Below, piece after piece: positions 1 to 6,073 of a DNA stretch of 12,002 nt; positions within the stretch are counted from its first letter, which is position 1; each line of letters starts with the position of its first letter. A model generated the notes under the pieces. That model made no database searches and was not told where the DNA came from. It saw only the letters and a list, made by a program, of their open reading frames with translations. Made by a program: the position numbers and the translations under genes. The stretch comes from an uncultured Bacilli bacterium. Its GTDB lineage: Bacteria; Bacillota_I; Bacilli_A; RF39; UBA660. The DNA lies in contig CALVJI010000031.1 of assembly GCA_944332105.1 (NCBI GenBank), positions 1 to 12,002 of the forward strand. The letters are read 5' to 3'.

Positions 1-17
1 AACTAAAAACTCATGCC

Positions 18-71
18 AATTCTCAAACTAAAAACCCCTCAATTAAAAAAAGAGCTTTTACTTTGAGAATT
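18..71. repeat. 10-bp perfect inverted repeat near the left edge
   Basis: AATTCTCAAA (18-27) is the exact reverse complement of TTTGAGAATT (62-71), with 34 bases between. The 10-mer AACTAAAAAC also occurs twice as a direct repeat (1-10 and 26-35). No reading frame covers this stretch. It could be the end of a structured element or array that continues beyond the left edge, or chance in AT-rich DNA. Confidence 0.35.
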
Positions 72-101
72 CAGAAATTATATAAAAAAATAGCATATAT
101 A

Positions 102-130
102 TTGCATAATTTTACTAATTATGGTATATT
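102..130 (+). promoter_or_regulatory. Promoter of the candidate small RNA, extended -10 type
   Basis: TTGCAT (102-107), exactly 17 bases, then TATATT (125-130). The -10 is preceded by TGG, giving an extended -10 (TGn). Transcription would start near base 137. The -35 is weak (3 of 6 consensus bases) but the spacing and extended -10 are good. No protein gene follows at a suitable distance, which supports a role for the RNA just downstream. Confidence 0.5.
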
Positions 131-136
131 ATAAAT

Positions 137-205
137 GTGAATGGCGGTGAATGTCTTCGGACTACACCTAAGCAAGTTGGATGCGTCTAACTTGCTTTTA
201 TTTTC
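137..205 (+). ncRNA. Candidate small structured RNA of about 69 nt
   Basis: An extended -10 promoter ends seven bases upstream and an intrinsic terminator ends the element. Between them is a first hairpin (about 146-168): GGTG pairs with CACC and GTC with GAC around a TTCG tetraloop, with a small internal loop. The second hairpin is the terminator, capped by TGCG, so both loops belong to the UNCG class. I do not recognise a known RNA family. A reading frame of 34 codons (141-245) runs through it with a hydrophobic C-terminal half, but it lacks a ribosome binding site and crosses the terminator, so I prefer an RNA. It could be a regulatory RNA or the antisense half of a type I toxin-antitoxin pair; neither is shown. 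Confidence 0.45.
171..205 (+). terminator. Intrinsic terminator of the small RNA
   Basis: Stem AGCAAGTTGGA (171-181) pairs with TCTAACTTGCT (186-196), 11 pairs including one G-T wobble, closing a TGCG tetraloop. It runs into TTTTATTTT. This is one of the strongest hairpins in the window. Confidence 0.7.
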
Positions 206-256
206 TATAAATGTTATACTTATATTAGTTAATAGTTATTACTAACTATATCTTTT

Positions 257-329
257 GTCCTAGAAGTTGTTCTACTTCTTCCTTTAGGGCACCAAATTGA
301 AATAATTCCCTTATTTAAAGGATTTTTTT
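257..329 (+). terminator. Terminator-like element with a competing upstream hairpin
   Basis: CCTTTAGGG (281-289) can pair with CCC (308-310) and TAAAGG (316-321), with an unpaired TTATT in the right arm, followed by a run of seven T (323-329). Alternatively GTCCT (257-261) pairs with AGGGC (286-290) around a small AGAAGT/ACTTCT hairpin (262-279). The two structures share bases 286-289 and so exclude each other, the layout of an attenuator. The long loop makes the terminator weak. No ligand-binding class is recognised. Confidence 0.3.
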
Positions 330-345
330 ATATATAAAAAACTTT

Positions 346-370
346 TACGTACAAATTACGTACTTTTTTT
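346..370 (+). terminator. Short inverted repeat followed by a T-run
   Basis: TACGTA (346-351), loop CAAAT, TACGTA (357-362), then CTTTTTTTATTTT. On the opposite strand a T-rich stretch also follows the hairpin, so it could work in both directions. The stem is only six pairs, so this is a weak candidate. Confidence 0.3.
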
Positions 371-434
371 ATTTTAACAAATACTTTCAAATAGTTAGTT
401 TAATAAATTCTATATTTCTTTCCCGCGAAATTTG

Positions 435-470
435 TCGAACGATTTTTTCGAAAAAAAAAGGAAATCGAAC
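435..470. other. Palindrome and direct repeat upstream of the adhesin gene
   Basis: TCGAAC occurs at 435-440 and again at 465-470, 30 bp apart. Between them lies the perfect palindrome TTTTTTCGAAAAAA (443-456). They end 38 bases before the adhesin start and could be protein-binding sites, but I know no matching regulator. No convincing -35/-10 pair was found between 371 and 500. Confidence 0.25.
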
Positions 471-507
471 TTTTTTCTTGTATAAGAATAGTAGAAGGAG
501 AATTTTT

Positions 508-3500
508 ATGAAGAAAAAAGTTTTTTTATGTTTATTTTTAATTTTATGCGGAATAAAAGGGGTTTCTGCCGCGACAGTAACGGATCAAATCACGGCTAAA
601 TTCATTGGAACATATCACTATGTAGATTCCAATGGCAAATATGGTGACTTTGAACACTTTACTAGAAAAAGTGATGGAAAAACACTTTATTGTATCGAAC
701 CGGGCACTCCACTATCAAGTGAAATATATGAAGGATATAAGGATATGTCAATAGACGAATTGGCAAACAAAGTAGGTCTGACCAAAGAAAAACTAGAAGA
801 AATTAGCTTAATTGCTTACTACGGCTATGGTTATCAAAATCACGTAACCATACCATGGCTCGTCGCAACACAAGCCAAAATTTGGATGGCTTTAGGTAGA
901 GATTTTGCTTTCACAAGTCACAATAACCACCAAGACCCTTGGGCTTCTAAAATTGAAACACCAACAATTATCACTCAATTATATAAAGATATTGACAATT
1001 TGATTGCCAAGCACAAAAAACTACCAAGCTTTGCGAATCAAACAATCACCTTACCTTACAAAAGTACAGTTACATTAACAGATCAAAATCAGGTGTTAGG
1101 TAACTTTAACATCACAGAATCAGAATACACATCAATTACTAAAGAAGGAAACACTTTAAAAATTACACCTACTTCTCAAAATAAAACCGGAACTATCACT
1201 CTAGAAAAAGCAAATAATGATTGGTCTACATCCTTTGTAGTTTATCATCACAACACAGGCCAAGATTTGCTATTACCAGGAGACTTACCTAATACCAAAG
1301 CAATATTAAACTACAAAACAGTATCGGGCTCTATTAAGCTAATTAAAGTAGATAAAGATACCCAAACATGTACACCAACTGGCTCCGCTTCCTTAGAAAA
1401 TGCAGTTTATGGTTTATATACAGAAAAGAATTCTTTATATAGAATCGTAAGTCTCACCAATTGTGAATCCACATTTAAAGATATTCCTATAGGTAACTAC
1501 TACATTAAAGAAGTAACTGCTCCTTTAGGCTATAAAAAAGATGAAACCAAATATCCAGTCTCAATAACTGCCGATAATATCCAAAACACCCAAACTGTAA
1601 AAGTAACAGATGAAGTATACAAAACAAATTTAATCATTACCAAATACTACACGAAAGACTACAAGAGTTCTACTGAAGAAGGCGCTGTTTTTGACATTAT
1701 TGACAAGAAAACAAATAAAGTTTATCAAACGATTACTACCGACAAAAATGGAGAATCTAGTGTAACTTTACCATATGGAGTTTACATCGTTAGACAAACC
1801 AAAGGTAAAGACTTGTACAAATTAGCTGAAGACGAAGAAGTTATTGTCAATGAAAAAAGCAGTACCACGACAAGACTGTCTATTCAAAACCTTCCCTATC
1901 GCATTAAATTTACAATTAAAAAGAAAGATCGTGACACGAATTCCAGTACCCCATCAGGCATGGCTACACTTAACAATGCGGTCTATGGCTTATATACGCT
2001 TGATGGACAATTATACCGTTCAGCCTCAATTTATAATGGCGTAGGTCAATTTGAAACAGTTCCTCTAGGCGATTACTACATCAAAGAAATAACACCACCT
2101 AAAGGATATGAAATTGATGAAACAAAATATCCTGTTCATCTTACTATGGAACATTTAACCAAAGAATTTGAAATTACGGTCTATGAAAGTGTGATCAAAA
2201 ATGATCTGATCTTACAAAAATACTATGAAATAGACAATGAAAAAATACCTGAAGAAAATGCTGTTTTTGAAATTATAGAAACTTGGAGCAATAAAGTTTT
2301 TACAACGATCACTACCGATGAAAATGGCTATGCAAAGGTCACTCTACCATACGGCACCTATAAAATAAATCAAATAAGTGGTAAAGAATACTATATAAAA
2401 AGTGACCCAGAAGAAATCACAGTCGACGAAAATTCGGATAAAGTACAACAAATTACCTTAGTAAATAAACCTTACTTAACAAATATAATCTTATCCAAAA
2501 AAGATCAAGATACAGACTCTTTCATCCCAAGTGGCAATGCTACCCTTCTAAATGCAGTCTATGGTTTATATAAAGAAGATGGTACCCTTTATAAAACCAT
2601 AACCATCACTGGCGAAGAAACTAAAATTGAAAATATTCCTTTAGGAAAATATTATATCCAAGAAATTGCCCCACCAGAAGGCTATGAACTAGATGAGACA
2701 AAATATGAAATTTTCTTAAATGAAGAATATATCGATCAAGACTTTTATCTAACTGTTAAAGATGAAGTGATCAAAAAACAAATAACGATTACCAAATATT
2801 ATGAAACAATCTTTGGCAACAAAGAAGAAAACGGTATTATTTTTGACATTATTCAAAATTGGGATCAAAAGTTATTCACAACTATAAAAACAGATGACCA
2901 AGGAAAAAGCACCTTTACCCTTCCTTATGGTGAATATACCATTGTTCAAAAAACAGGCAAAGAAAATTTTCAAAAAATAACAGATTACTTTCTTATCATC
3001 GATGAAAACAGTGAATCTCATATTACTTTAGACTTTGTAAATAAAGCTTACAAACGTAAAGTAAAAGTAACCAAAGTAGATGCGGAAACTAAAGATAAAA
3101 TAAAAATGAAAAATATTGCTTTTAAAATATATGACACCATTAATGAGGTATATATTTGTCCTAATGAAAACTGTCTTTTCAAAACAGATGAAGAAGGAAG
3201 CTTTACTACGGACTTTCTATATCCATCCATTTATGAACTAGAAGAAATTGATCAAAATATTCCTGGTTATACCATTAACAAAAATAAAATCACCTTTGAA
3301 ATCACCAAAAGCACCCCAGAAATACTAACCATCTATTTTCCAAATCAAAGAATTACCGGTGAAATCATCATTGAAAAAATAGATGAACAAAATACACCTA
3401 TACCAAATGTGATTTTTACCATTTATGCTGCCGAAGACATATTTGTAAACAACAAAATTATCTACTATCAAAATGAAGAAATCACAAGTTTAAAAACAGA

Positions 3501-3792
3501 TGACCAAGGTCTTATTCACATTGAAAATTTACCTTTAGGAACATATTATTTACTAGAAATACCCGTGTCAGGATATCTTCCTTTCAACGAAAAAATTATC
3601 ATTCAGTTAGAATATCAAGATAGTAAAACGAGCGTTATTACCAAAAAAGAAACAATTCAAAACCAAAAAGAAGTTTATGAAGTTCCAAACACTGCAAAAT
3701 ATATTTGTGAAATTCCTTCAACTATTAGTTACTTTGAAAGGAAAAGAAATGAAAAAAAGAATACTCATTCTTATCCTACTGTTCATAAGTAG
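508..3792 (+). CDS. Secreted thioester-domain adhesin with about eight Cna_B/SpaA-like modules
   Basis: Product is 1094 residues. The ATG at 508 is chosen over a TTG at 478 because AGAAGGAG (493-500) lies seven bases before it and a signal peptide follows directly (charged MKKK, hydrophobic core, VSA-A near residue 22). Residues about 40-240 resemble a thioester (TQXA) domain: Cys62 in YCIEPG and Gln122 in ATQAKIW are the residues that form the covalent bond in this family. From about residue 272, B-sandwich modules begin near 272, 371, 465, 562, 658, 754, 849 and 950. The first six alternate between two types (AVYGLY...YYIKEV and FDII...LPYGxY), each pair repeated three times. Many modules keep the Lys and Glu (YIKE, YIQE) used for isopeptide bonds. 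At the C terminus VPNT (1059-1062) resembles a sortase motif, but the remaining 32 residues are polar with no membrane span. The last 44 bases overlap the sortase gene. It likely acts in adhesion at the cell surface. Confidence 0.88.
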   Translation: MKKKVFLCLFLILCGIKGVSAATVTDQITAKFIGTYHYVDSNGKYGDFEHFTRKSDGKTLYCIEPGTPLSSEIYEGYKDMSIDELANKVGLTKEKLEEISLIAYYGYGYQNHVTIPWLVATQAKIWMALGRDFAFTSHNNHQDPWASKIETPTIITQLYKDIDNLIAKHKKLPSFANQTITLPYKSTVTLTDQNQVLGNFNITESEYTSITKEGNTLKITPTSQNKTGTITLEKANNDWSTSFVVYHHNTGQDLLLPGDLPNTKAILNYKTVSGSIKLIKVDKDTQTCTPTGSASLENAVYGLYTEKNSLYRIVSLTNCESTFKDIPIGNYYIKEVTAPLGYKKDETKYPVSITADNIQNTQTVKVTDEVYKTNLIITKYYTKDYKSSTEEGAVFDIIDKKTNKVYQTITTDKNGESSVTLPYGVYIVRQTKGKDLYKLAEDEEVIVNEKSSTTTRLSIQNLPYRIKFTIKKKDRDTNSSTPSGMATLNNAVYGLYTLDGQLYRSASIYNGVGQFETVPLGDYYIKEITPPKGYEIDETKYPVHLTMEHLTKEFEITVYESVIKNDLILQKYYEIDNEKIPEENAVFEIIETWSNKVFTTITTDENGYAKVTLPYGTYKINQISGKEYYIKSDPEEITVDENSDKVQQITLVNKPYLTNIILSKKDQDTDSFIPSGNATLLNAVYGLYKEDGTLYKTITITGEETKIENIPLGKYYIQEIAPPEGYELDETKYEIFLNEEYIDQDFYLTVKDEVIKKQITITKYYETIFGNKEENGIIFDIIQNWDQKLFTTIKTDDQGKSTFTLPYGEYTIVQKTGKENFQKITDYFLIIDENSESHITLDFVNKAYKRKVKVTKVDAETKDKIKMKNIAFKIYDTINEVYICPNENCLFKTDEEGSFTTDFLYPSIYELEEIDQNIPGYTINKNKITFEITKSTPEILTIYFPNQRITGEIIIEKIDEQNTPIPNVIFTIYAAEDIFVNNKIIYYQNEEITSLKTDDQGLIHIENLPLGTYYLLEIPVSGYLPFNEKIIIQLEYQDSKTSVITKKETIQNQKEVYEVPNTAKYICEIPSTISYFERKRNEKKNTHSYPTVHK

Positions 3793-4279
3793 TAGTTTTC
3801 TGTGGATAAAAAATGTAAATGATACTATAAGTAACCAAAGGAGTTTACTTCTCTATGATAACTATCAAACTAAAGAAACAAAAACTTCACCTTACTATGG
3901 AATTTTAAAAATTCCTAAAATAGAACTAGAACAAGGATATTTTGCCAAAGAGAATAATCAAAATACAGTAGAAAAAAATATCGAACAAATAAGTTTAAAT
4001 TGTCATCCAGAAGAAAATTGTACAATTCTATTAGCCGCCCACTCAGGTAATAGTAACATTTCTTACTTCAAAAACCTAGATAAGTTAACTATTGGCGATC
4101 AAGCTTATATTTTAAAAGATCAAAAATTATATACTTATCAATTAAAAGCCATCGACTACCAACAAAAAAGTGGTTATATTGTTTTACCCAAAAATACCTA
4201 TCAATTAGTTTTAACAACATGTAGCAAAAAGAATAGTCAACTACAAGAAGTTTATTTATTCCAAAAAATAAACTTATGA
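3749..4279 (+). CDS. Small sortase, probably for the upstream adhesin
   Basis: Product is 176 residues, starting at ATG 3749 inside the 3' end of the adhesin gene, with GAAAGG upstream as ribosome binding site. Residues about 4-20 are a hydrophobic membrane anchor with a basic start. The sortase barrel is seen in YYGILKIPKI (about 50-59), the catalytic His98 in LAAHSGNS and Cys158 in LTTC. Sortases cut a C-terminal sorting motif and link the protein to peptidoglycan or another pilin; the upstream VPNT motif is the natural substrate. The family normally has a catalytic Arg about 6-13 residues after the Cys; here residues 159-176 (SKKNSQLQEVYLFQKINL) contain none, Gln or Lys taking the region. 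The protein is short for the family. It may be inactive or belong to a divergent class. The overlap with the adhesin gene implies co-transcription and coupled translation. Confidence 0.82.
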   Translation: MKKRILILILLFISSSFLWIKNVNDTISNQRSLLLYDNYQTKETKTSPYYGILKIPKIELEQGYFAKENNQNTVEKNIEQISLNCHPEENCTILLAAHSGNSNISYFKNLDKLTIGDQAYILKDQKLYTYQLKAIDYQQKSGYIVLPKNTYQLVLTTCSKKNSQLQEVYLFQKINL

Positions 4280-4302
4280 TAAAATAAAAACAGGTGAAAA
4301 AA

Positions 4303-4656
4303 ATGACAGATATTCTAGAAAAATTAGCCAAATCAAAATTTAGAAACAGCTTTCATTTAAAAGAAAAAGACTTAATTTATATTAAAGAAAAAGGTTTAGA
4401 TACCATCAAAGAACATGCAAAAGACTTTATTGCAAAAAGATTAGCCCCTGCTTATCCCAAAAATGATGGTCACCAAACACCGATGAAAAGACATCCTGTT
4501 TTTATTGCTCAACACGCTACCGCGACATGCTGTAGAAGTTGTCTTTTCAAATGGCACTTTATTCCTAAAAATAAAGAACTAACTCAAAGAGAACAAGAAT
4601 ATATTGTAAATATAATAATGAAGTGGATCATTCAAGAAATGAGTAACTTTAGATAA
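4303..4656 (+). CDS. DUF4186 family protein
   Basis: Product is 117 residues. ATG 4303 is preferred to GTG 4294 because AGGTGA (4292-4297) then sits at the right distance as ribosome binding site. The core FIAQHATATCCRSC followed by LFKWH is the signature I associate with DUF4186: His71, Cys76, Cys77, Cys80 and His85 could bind a metal, though that is inference. The N-terminal part contains helices rich in Lys, with KSKFRNSF and an HAKDFI segment. The function of the family is unknown. The gene lies 23 bases after the sortase stop and could be in the same transcript, but nothing in it suggests a role in surface display. The C terminus is a predicted helix (EYIVNIIMKWIIQEM). Confidence 0.8.
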   Translation: MTDILEKLAKSKFRNSFHLKEKDLIYIKEKGLDTIKEHAKDFIAKRLAPAYPKNDGHQTPMKRHPVFIAQHATATCCRSCLFKWHFIPKNKELTQREQEYIVNIIMKWIIQEMSNFR

Positions 4657-4661
4657 AAAAG

Positions 4662-4694
4662 CATCAATTGTTTTTTAATACAATGGTATTGATG
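4662..4694. repeat. Imperfect hairpin after the DUF4186 gene
   Basis: CATCAAT (4662-4668) pairs with ATTGATG (4688-4694), and an inner TGT/ACA can extend the stem with a bulge. It lies six bases after the stop codon but lacks a T-run on the + strand, so it is at most a weak transcript end. Confidence 0.3.
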
Positions 4695-4804
4695 TAATAT
4701 AAAAAAATATGAAGTGAATCCTGAAAAATCAGAATTTCAAGTTTTAAAAATGAAAGAATTACAGAACCAGACAACCAAGAAAACATAAATATAAAATTTG
4801 GGAT

Positions 4805-4824
4805 GTGATTGTCATCACTTTTTT
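4805..4824 (+). terminator. Weak intrinsic terminator
   Basis: GTGAT (4805-4809), loop TGTC, ATCAC (4814-4818), then six T (4819-4824). The stem has only five pairs. It is a plausible end of the adhesin-sortase-DUF4186 transcript. Confidence 0.4.
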
Positions 4825-4828
4825 AACT

Positions 4829-4978
4829 ATTCTGACTAATTGTAATGATTGAAGAAATTAGATGCAATAAGGTATCCAATAGTATATTTTTCTATTTATA
4901 AAGCCGATTTTCTTAGGTATTTCCGAATCAAATCGCCCTTCTAGTCAGAATTTCATGTCTTTAACCAGCTTTATAAAT
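4829..4978. repeat. Two interlocked inverted repeats
   Basis: ATTCTGACTA (4829-4838) matches TAGTCAGAAT (4942-4951) as a perfect 10-bp inverted repeat, and ATTTATAAAGC (4894-4904) matches GCTTTATAAAT (4968-4978) as a perfect 11-bp one. Inside the second pair are CGATTT/AAATCG (4905-4910, 4930-4935) and TTCT/AGAA (4939-4950). The arms alternate a-b-a'-b', so both long pairings together would form a pseudoknot-like fold, or they are alternatives. No known RNA class is recognised; they could also be remnants of a mobile element. Confidence 0.4.
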
Positions 4979-5008
4979 AATTACTTATTTTTACATTATT
5001 ATAAAAAT

Positions 5009-5041
5009 TATAGTAAAATAACAAAAAAGTATAGTAAAATA
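5009..5041. repeat. 12-bp direct repeat, 21-bp period, next to a -35 box
   Basis: TATAGTAAAATA occurs at 5009-5020 and 5030-5041. The 21-bp period is two helical turns, so a dimeric or cooperative protein would bind one face of the DNA. The second copy ends three bases before the -35 of the following promoter, the usual site for an activator or a repressor. Confidence 0.5.
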
Positions 5042-5044
5042 GTA

Positions 5045-5073
5045 TTGTAAGAATACAACTTTTAGAATATAAT
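5045..5073 (+). promoter_or_regulatory. Sigma-A-like promoter of the TIGR04255 module
   Basis: TTGTAA (5045-5050), 17 bases, TATAAT (5068-5073). The -10 is a perfect consensus. Transcription would start near 5080, leaving a leader of about 18 bases with AAAGGAG (5085-5091) ahead of the ATG at 5098. Confidence 0.65.
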
Positions 5074-5097
5074 ACTATAATTCAAAAGGAGATTACT

Positions 5098-5865
5098 ATG
5101 TCAAAAAAATATAAAAAAAATTATATTAGTAACTTTATAATTAGACTTGATCTAGAAAACAAACTAAATGAAGGCGAATATGACAAATTAATTTCATTAC
5201 TAACTAAAGATTTCCCAATTAATGAAAGAAGAGACATACAAAATAGAAATATAATCATAAAAGATCATGATAAAAACAATCCTGAAGCAATGCTATCTGA
5301 CCCTGAATTGAAAATTCAAAACATTTTATATAATTCATCTAAAACTGAAAGAATTACTATTAATAGCGATAGTATTTTATATGAAAGTCTTAAGTATACA
5401 TCCTTTACTTATGTAAAACCATTTTTAAAAAATATTGTAAAATGTTTAACAAAAGAATACAATATAAAAAATTTTAACAGAATAGGATTAAGATATGTAA
5501 ATTTAATTAAAATGCCAATCAAAAATAAGAAAGAAATTTTTGATTGGACAGGATACATCAATAACGCACTTATATTTGACAATAACTTTATTGAAGAAAA
5601 AAATATGTTACAGGAAATCAGAATTATCGATTTTAAGTTAGATGAAAATTATGATTTATTGTGTCGGCTACAAGTAGGGATTCCAAATAGAAATATGCCA
5701 GCCGATTTAATGGAAAAAATATATTTAATAGATATTGAAGGATATAGCAACTCTTTAGTAGAACAAGATGATGCAATAGATGTCTTAACTAAAATACATG
5801 ACAAGAATATAGAAATCTTTGAAAAATGTATAGAAGACAACTTAAGGAGTGATATGGATGAATAA
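5098..5865 (+). CDS. TIGR04255 family protein
   Basis: Product is 255 residues. The start is ATG 5098, six bases after AAAGGAG. The sequence resembles the TIGR04255 family (sporadically distributed, function unknown): an N-terminal strand (NYISNFIIRLDL), a central YTSFTYVKPFLKNI segment, and the RIGLRYVNLI motif at about residues 126-135, which is the part I recognise best, followed by a second half with INNALIF and LQVGIPN strands. No signal peptide or membrane span is visible, so it is likely cytoplasmic. The family's patchy distribution fits an accessory gene. It overlaps the next gene by eight bases and has its own promoter with repeats, making it the head of a three-gene unit. A role in defence or stress is possible but not shown. 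Confidence 0.7.
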   Translation: MSKKYKKNYISNFIIRLDLENKLNEGEYDKLISLLTKDFPINERRDIQNRNIIIKDHDKNNPEAMLSDPELKIQNILYNSSKTERITINSDSILYESLKYTSFTYVKPFLKNIVKCLTKEYNIKNFNRIGLRYVNLIKMPIKNKKEIFDWTGYINNALIFDNNFIEEKNMLQEIRIIDFKLDENYDLLCRLQVGIPNRNMPADLMEKIYLIDIEGYSNSLVEQDDAIDVLTKIHDKNIEIFEKCIEDNLRSDMDE

Positions 5866-6073
5866 CTCTTCATTTTTATCTAATAATATTAATTTTAATA
5901 AAGAATATAATAAAATTGGAACAAATCATACTTTTATTTCCGACAATAATTATAATAAAGAATATAATATGAAAAATAAAAGTTATAATGTTAAAAATTA
6001 TCAAGCAAAAACAAATGAAAAATGTGTCATAAAAAGTGCTACTTCAAAGAAATGGAGTATTAAGTTTAAATAA
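5858..6073 (+). CDS. Small Asn/Lys-rich protein of unknown function
   Basis: Product is 71 residues. ATG 5858 is chosen over GTG 5849 because AAGGAG (5844-5849) lies eight bases before it. It overlaps the end of the TIGR04255 gene by eight bases, and its TAA shares a base with the ATG of the next gene (TAATG, 6071-6075), so translation of all three is probably coupled. The sequence is low-complexity and contains an internal repeat: NFNKEYN (about 15-21) and NYNKEYN (about 34-40). The C terminus is basic (SATSKKWSIKFK). I see no signal peptide, membrane span or known motif. It could be disordered and act as a partner of its neighbours. Confidence 0.6.
   Translation: MNNSSFLSNNINFNKEYNKIGTNHTFISDNNYNKEYNMKNKSYNVKNYQAKTNEKCVIKSATSKKWSIKFK

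Larger units (their letters stand above)
4657..5044. other. Gene-poor stretch with degenerate coding-like fragments
   Basis: No gene with start and ribosome binding site is visible. An open frame of 27 codons without a start (4705-4788, + strand, reading roughly YEVNPEKSEFQVLK and on to a TAA) and a frame near 4893-4941 (reading YKADFLRYFRIKSPF then stop) look like remnants of decayed genes. I could not identify either. The rest is AT-rich and holds the inverted repeats listed separately. Confidence 0.35.

Noticed and set aside
141..245. 34-codon frame (+) with a hydrophobic second half, overlapping the small RNA
   Set aside because: No ribosome binding site, only about four bases of leader after the predicted transcript start, and the strong terminator lies inside it.
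251..320. Minus-strand frame ending in FGALKEEVEQLLGQKI, possibly a gene remnant or small toxin
   Set aside because: Only about 20 codons between stops with no start codon, and not hydrophobic as a type I toxin would be.
3735..3765. Programmed -1 frameshift at the A AAA AAG heptamer near the end of the adhesin gene
   Set aside because: The heptamer is in the right phase, but the -1 frame stops after nine codons with no membrane segment, so it would not repair the anchor.
5849..5857. GTG start at 5849 for the small Asn/Lys-rich protein
   Set aside because: The GTG overlaps the AAGGAG binding site itself; ATG 5858 is correctly spaced.
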